16,126 nt of DNA from the NCBI GenBank assembly GCA_002453475.1, contig DKGY01000016.1, positions 7,922-24,047 on the forward strand. The letters run 5' to 3'. The notes beneath the pieces are model-generated. The model was not told the DNA's origin and did not search any database. It worked only from the letters and a program-made list of their open reading frames with translations. Positions 15,754-16,126 of the stretch are shown one piece after another (position 1 is the stretch's first letter; the number at the start of each line of letters is the position of its first letter). The position numbers and the translations under genes are program-made. Source of the stretch: Clostridium sp. UBA6758 (GTDB lineage: Bacteria > Bacillota > Clostridia > Clostridiales > Clostridiaceae).

Positions 15754-15786
15754 AAAAGAATGAAAAACTCTGTCTTTCATTCTTTT
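15754..15786 (-). terminator. Terminator of the flagellar rod/hook gene
   Basis: A perfect 12-bp stem (AAAAGAATGAAA at 15754-15765 with its complement at 15775-15786) has a 9-base loop. Read on the minus strand it is followed by further T residues (seven in all). It lies 13 bases after the stop codon of the flagellar gene, marking the end of that transcription unit before the membrane-protein gene. Confidence 0.85.
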
Positions 15787-15798
15787 CTATTTACATGT

Positions 15799-16126
15799 CT
15801 ATCTCAAATTATTTATCATTCCCCACATATCATCTGCAGTTTTTAAAGCAGAAGAACTTAACTGAAAGGCTCTTTGAGCTACAATCATGTCAGTCATCTC
15901 AGTAGATACATCTACATTGGAGTTTTCCGTAAATCCTTGATAAATATCTCTATTGGTAGTTTCTATTACGGTAGCTCCTTCTATTGGAACAAATAAGCTT
16001 TGTCCAGCAGAAATAAAATCTGTATCACCTATAGTATTATAAGTTTTAATGTCTCCAACTTTTATAGGATTTCCATCATTATCTAATGATAACGCTCCTT
16101 TTGCATCTATAGAAAACTTATCTTTA
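15799..16126 (-). CDS. Flagellar basal-body rod/hook protein FlgF/FlgG-like, C-terminal part
   Basis: This is the C-terminal 109 codons of a flagellar rod or hook-family protein; the N-terminus lies beyond the right edge. FlgF and FlgG polymerise into the rod that carries torque through the cell envelope. The C-terminal signature is clear: GFTENSNVDVSTEMTDMIVAQRAFQLSS followed by ALKTADDMWGMINNLR and stop; this conserved helix packs in the axial tube. Upstream there is a beta-rich stretch typical of the D1 domain (FSIDAKGALSLDNDGNPIKVGDI). FlgF and FlgG share this end, so the choice between them, and from FlgE, cannot be made without the N-terminal half. It is the last gene of its unit, closed by a terminator. 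Confidence 0.9.
   Translation of the reverse strand, partial: KDKFSIDAKGALSLDNDGNPIKVGDIKTYNTIGDTDFISAGQSLFVPIEGATVIETTNRDIYQGFTENSNVDVSTEMTDMIVAQRAFQLSSSALKTADDMWGMINNLR

Overview
The window is AT-rich DNA from a low-GC, spore-forming, flagellated Firmicute, most likely Clostridium sensu stricto. The evidence is the rsmH-ftsL-spoVD cell-wall cluster, a flagellar rod/hook gene, a CBS/DRTGG-type family II pyrophosphatase, strong AGGAGG-like ribosome binding sites and TTGACA-N17-TATAAT-type promoters. The species cannot be fixed from the sequence alone.

Layout. Bases 1-3584 (minus strand) hold a division/sporulation operon read rsmH, ftsL, spoVD; spoVD runs off the left edge and mraZ does not lie immediately upstream of rsmH. 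Divergent from it is ychF (plus), with a clear sigma-A promoter and a strong terminator. After a short repeat-rich spacer comes a large Lon-family protease gene (minus). Its serine-lysine protease dyad is intact, but the Walker A and Walker B positions of its AAA part look destroyed. Divergent from that is a small, very basic protein of unknown function (plus). Next is a plus-strand module: a FadR/PdhR-type GntR regulator with its own terminator, then a strong promoter overlapped by a perfect 27-bp palindrome of PdhR/LldR type, then lrgA and lrgB. This is a self-contained regulator-operator-transporter unit, probably for pyruvate or a related carboxylate. A shared bidirectional terminator separates it from a convergent SERCA-like Ca2+ P-type ATPase (minus).

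The 332-bp gap between the ATPase and the divergent family II pyrophosphatase gene is the most unusual non-coding stretch. A good promoter places the pyrophosphatase transcript start at the edge of a two-copy composite repeat, so its mRNA is predicted to carry a roughly 200-nt repeated, structured leader. The pyrophosphatase ends at another bidirectional terminator facing a minus-strand membrane protein of unknown function, whose ribosome binding site and reading frame do not agree (possible frameshift). The right edge holds the C-terminal half of a FlgF/FlgG-like flagellar gene with its terminator.

The best leads are the pseudo-ATPase Lon-like protease, the lrgAB operator/regulator unit, the repeated leader of the pyrophosphatase and the frame conflict in the membrane-protein gene. 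No mobile element, CRISPR array, tRNA or rRNA was seen.
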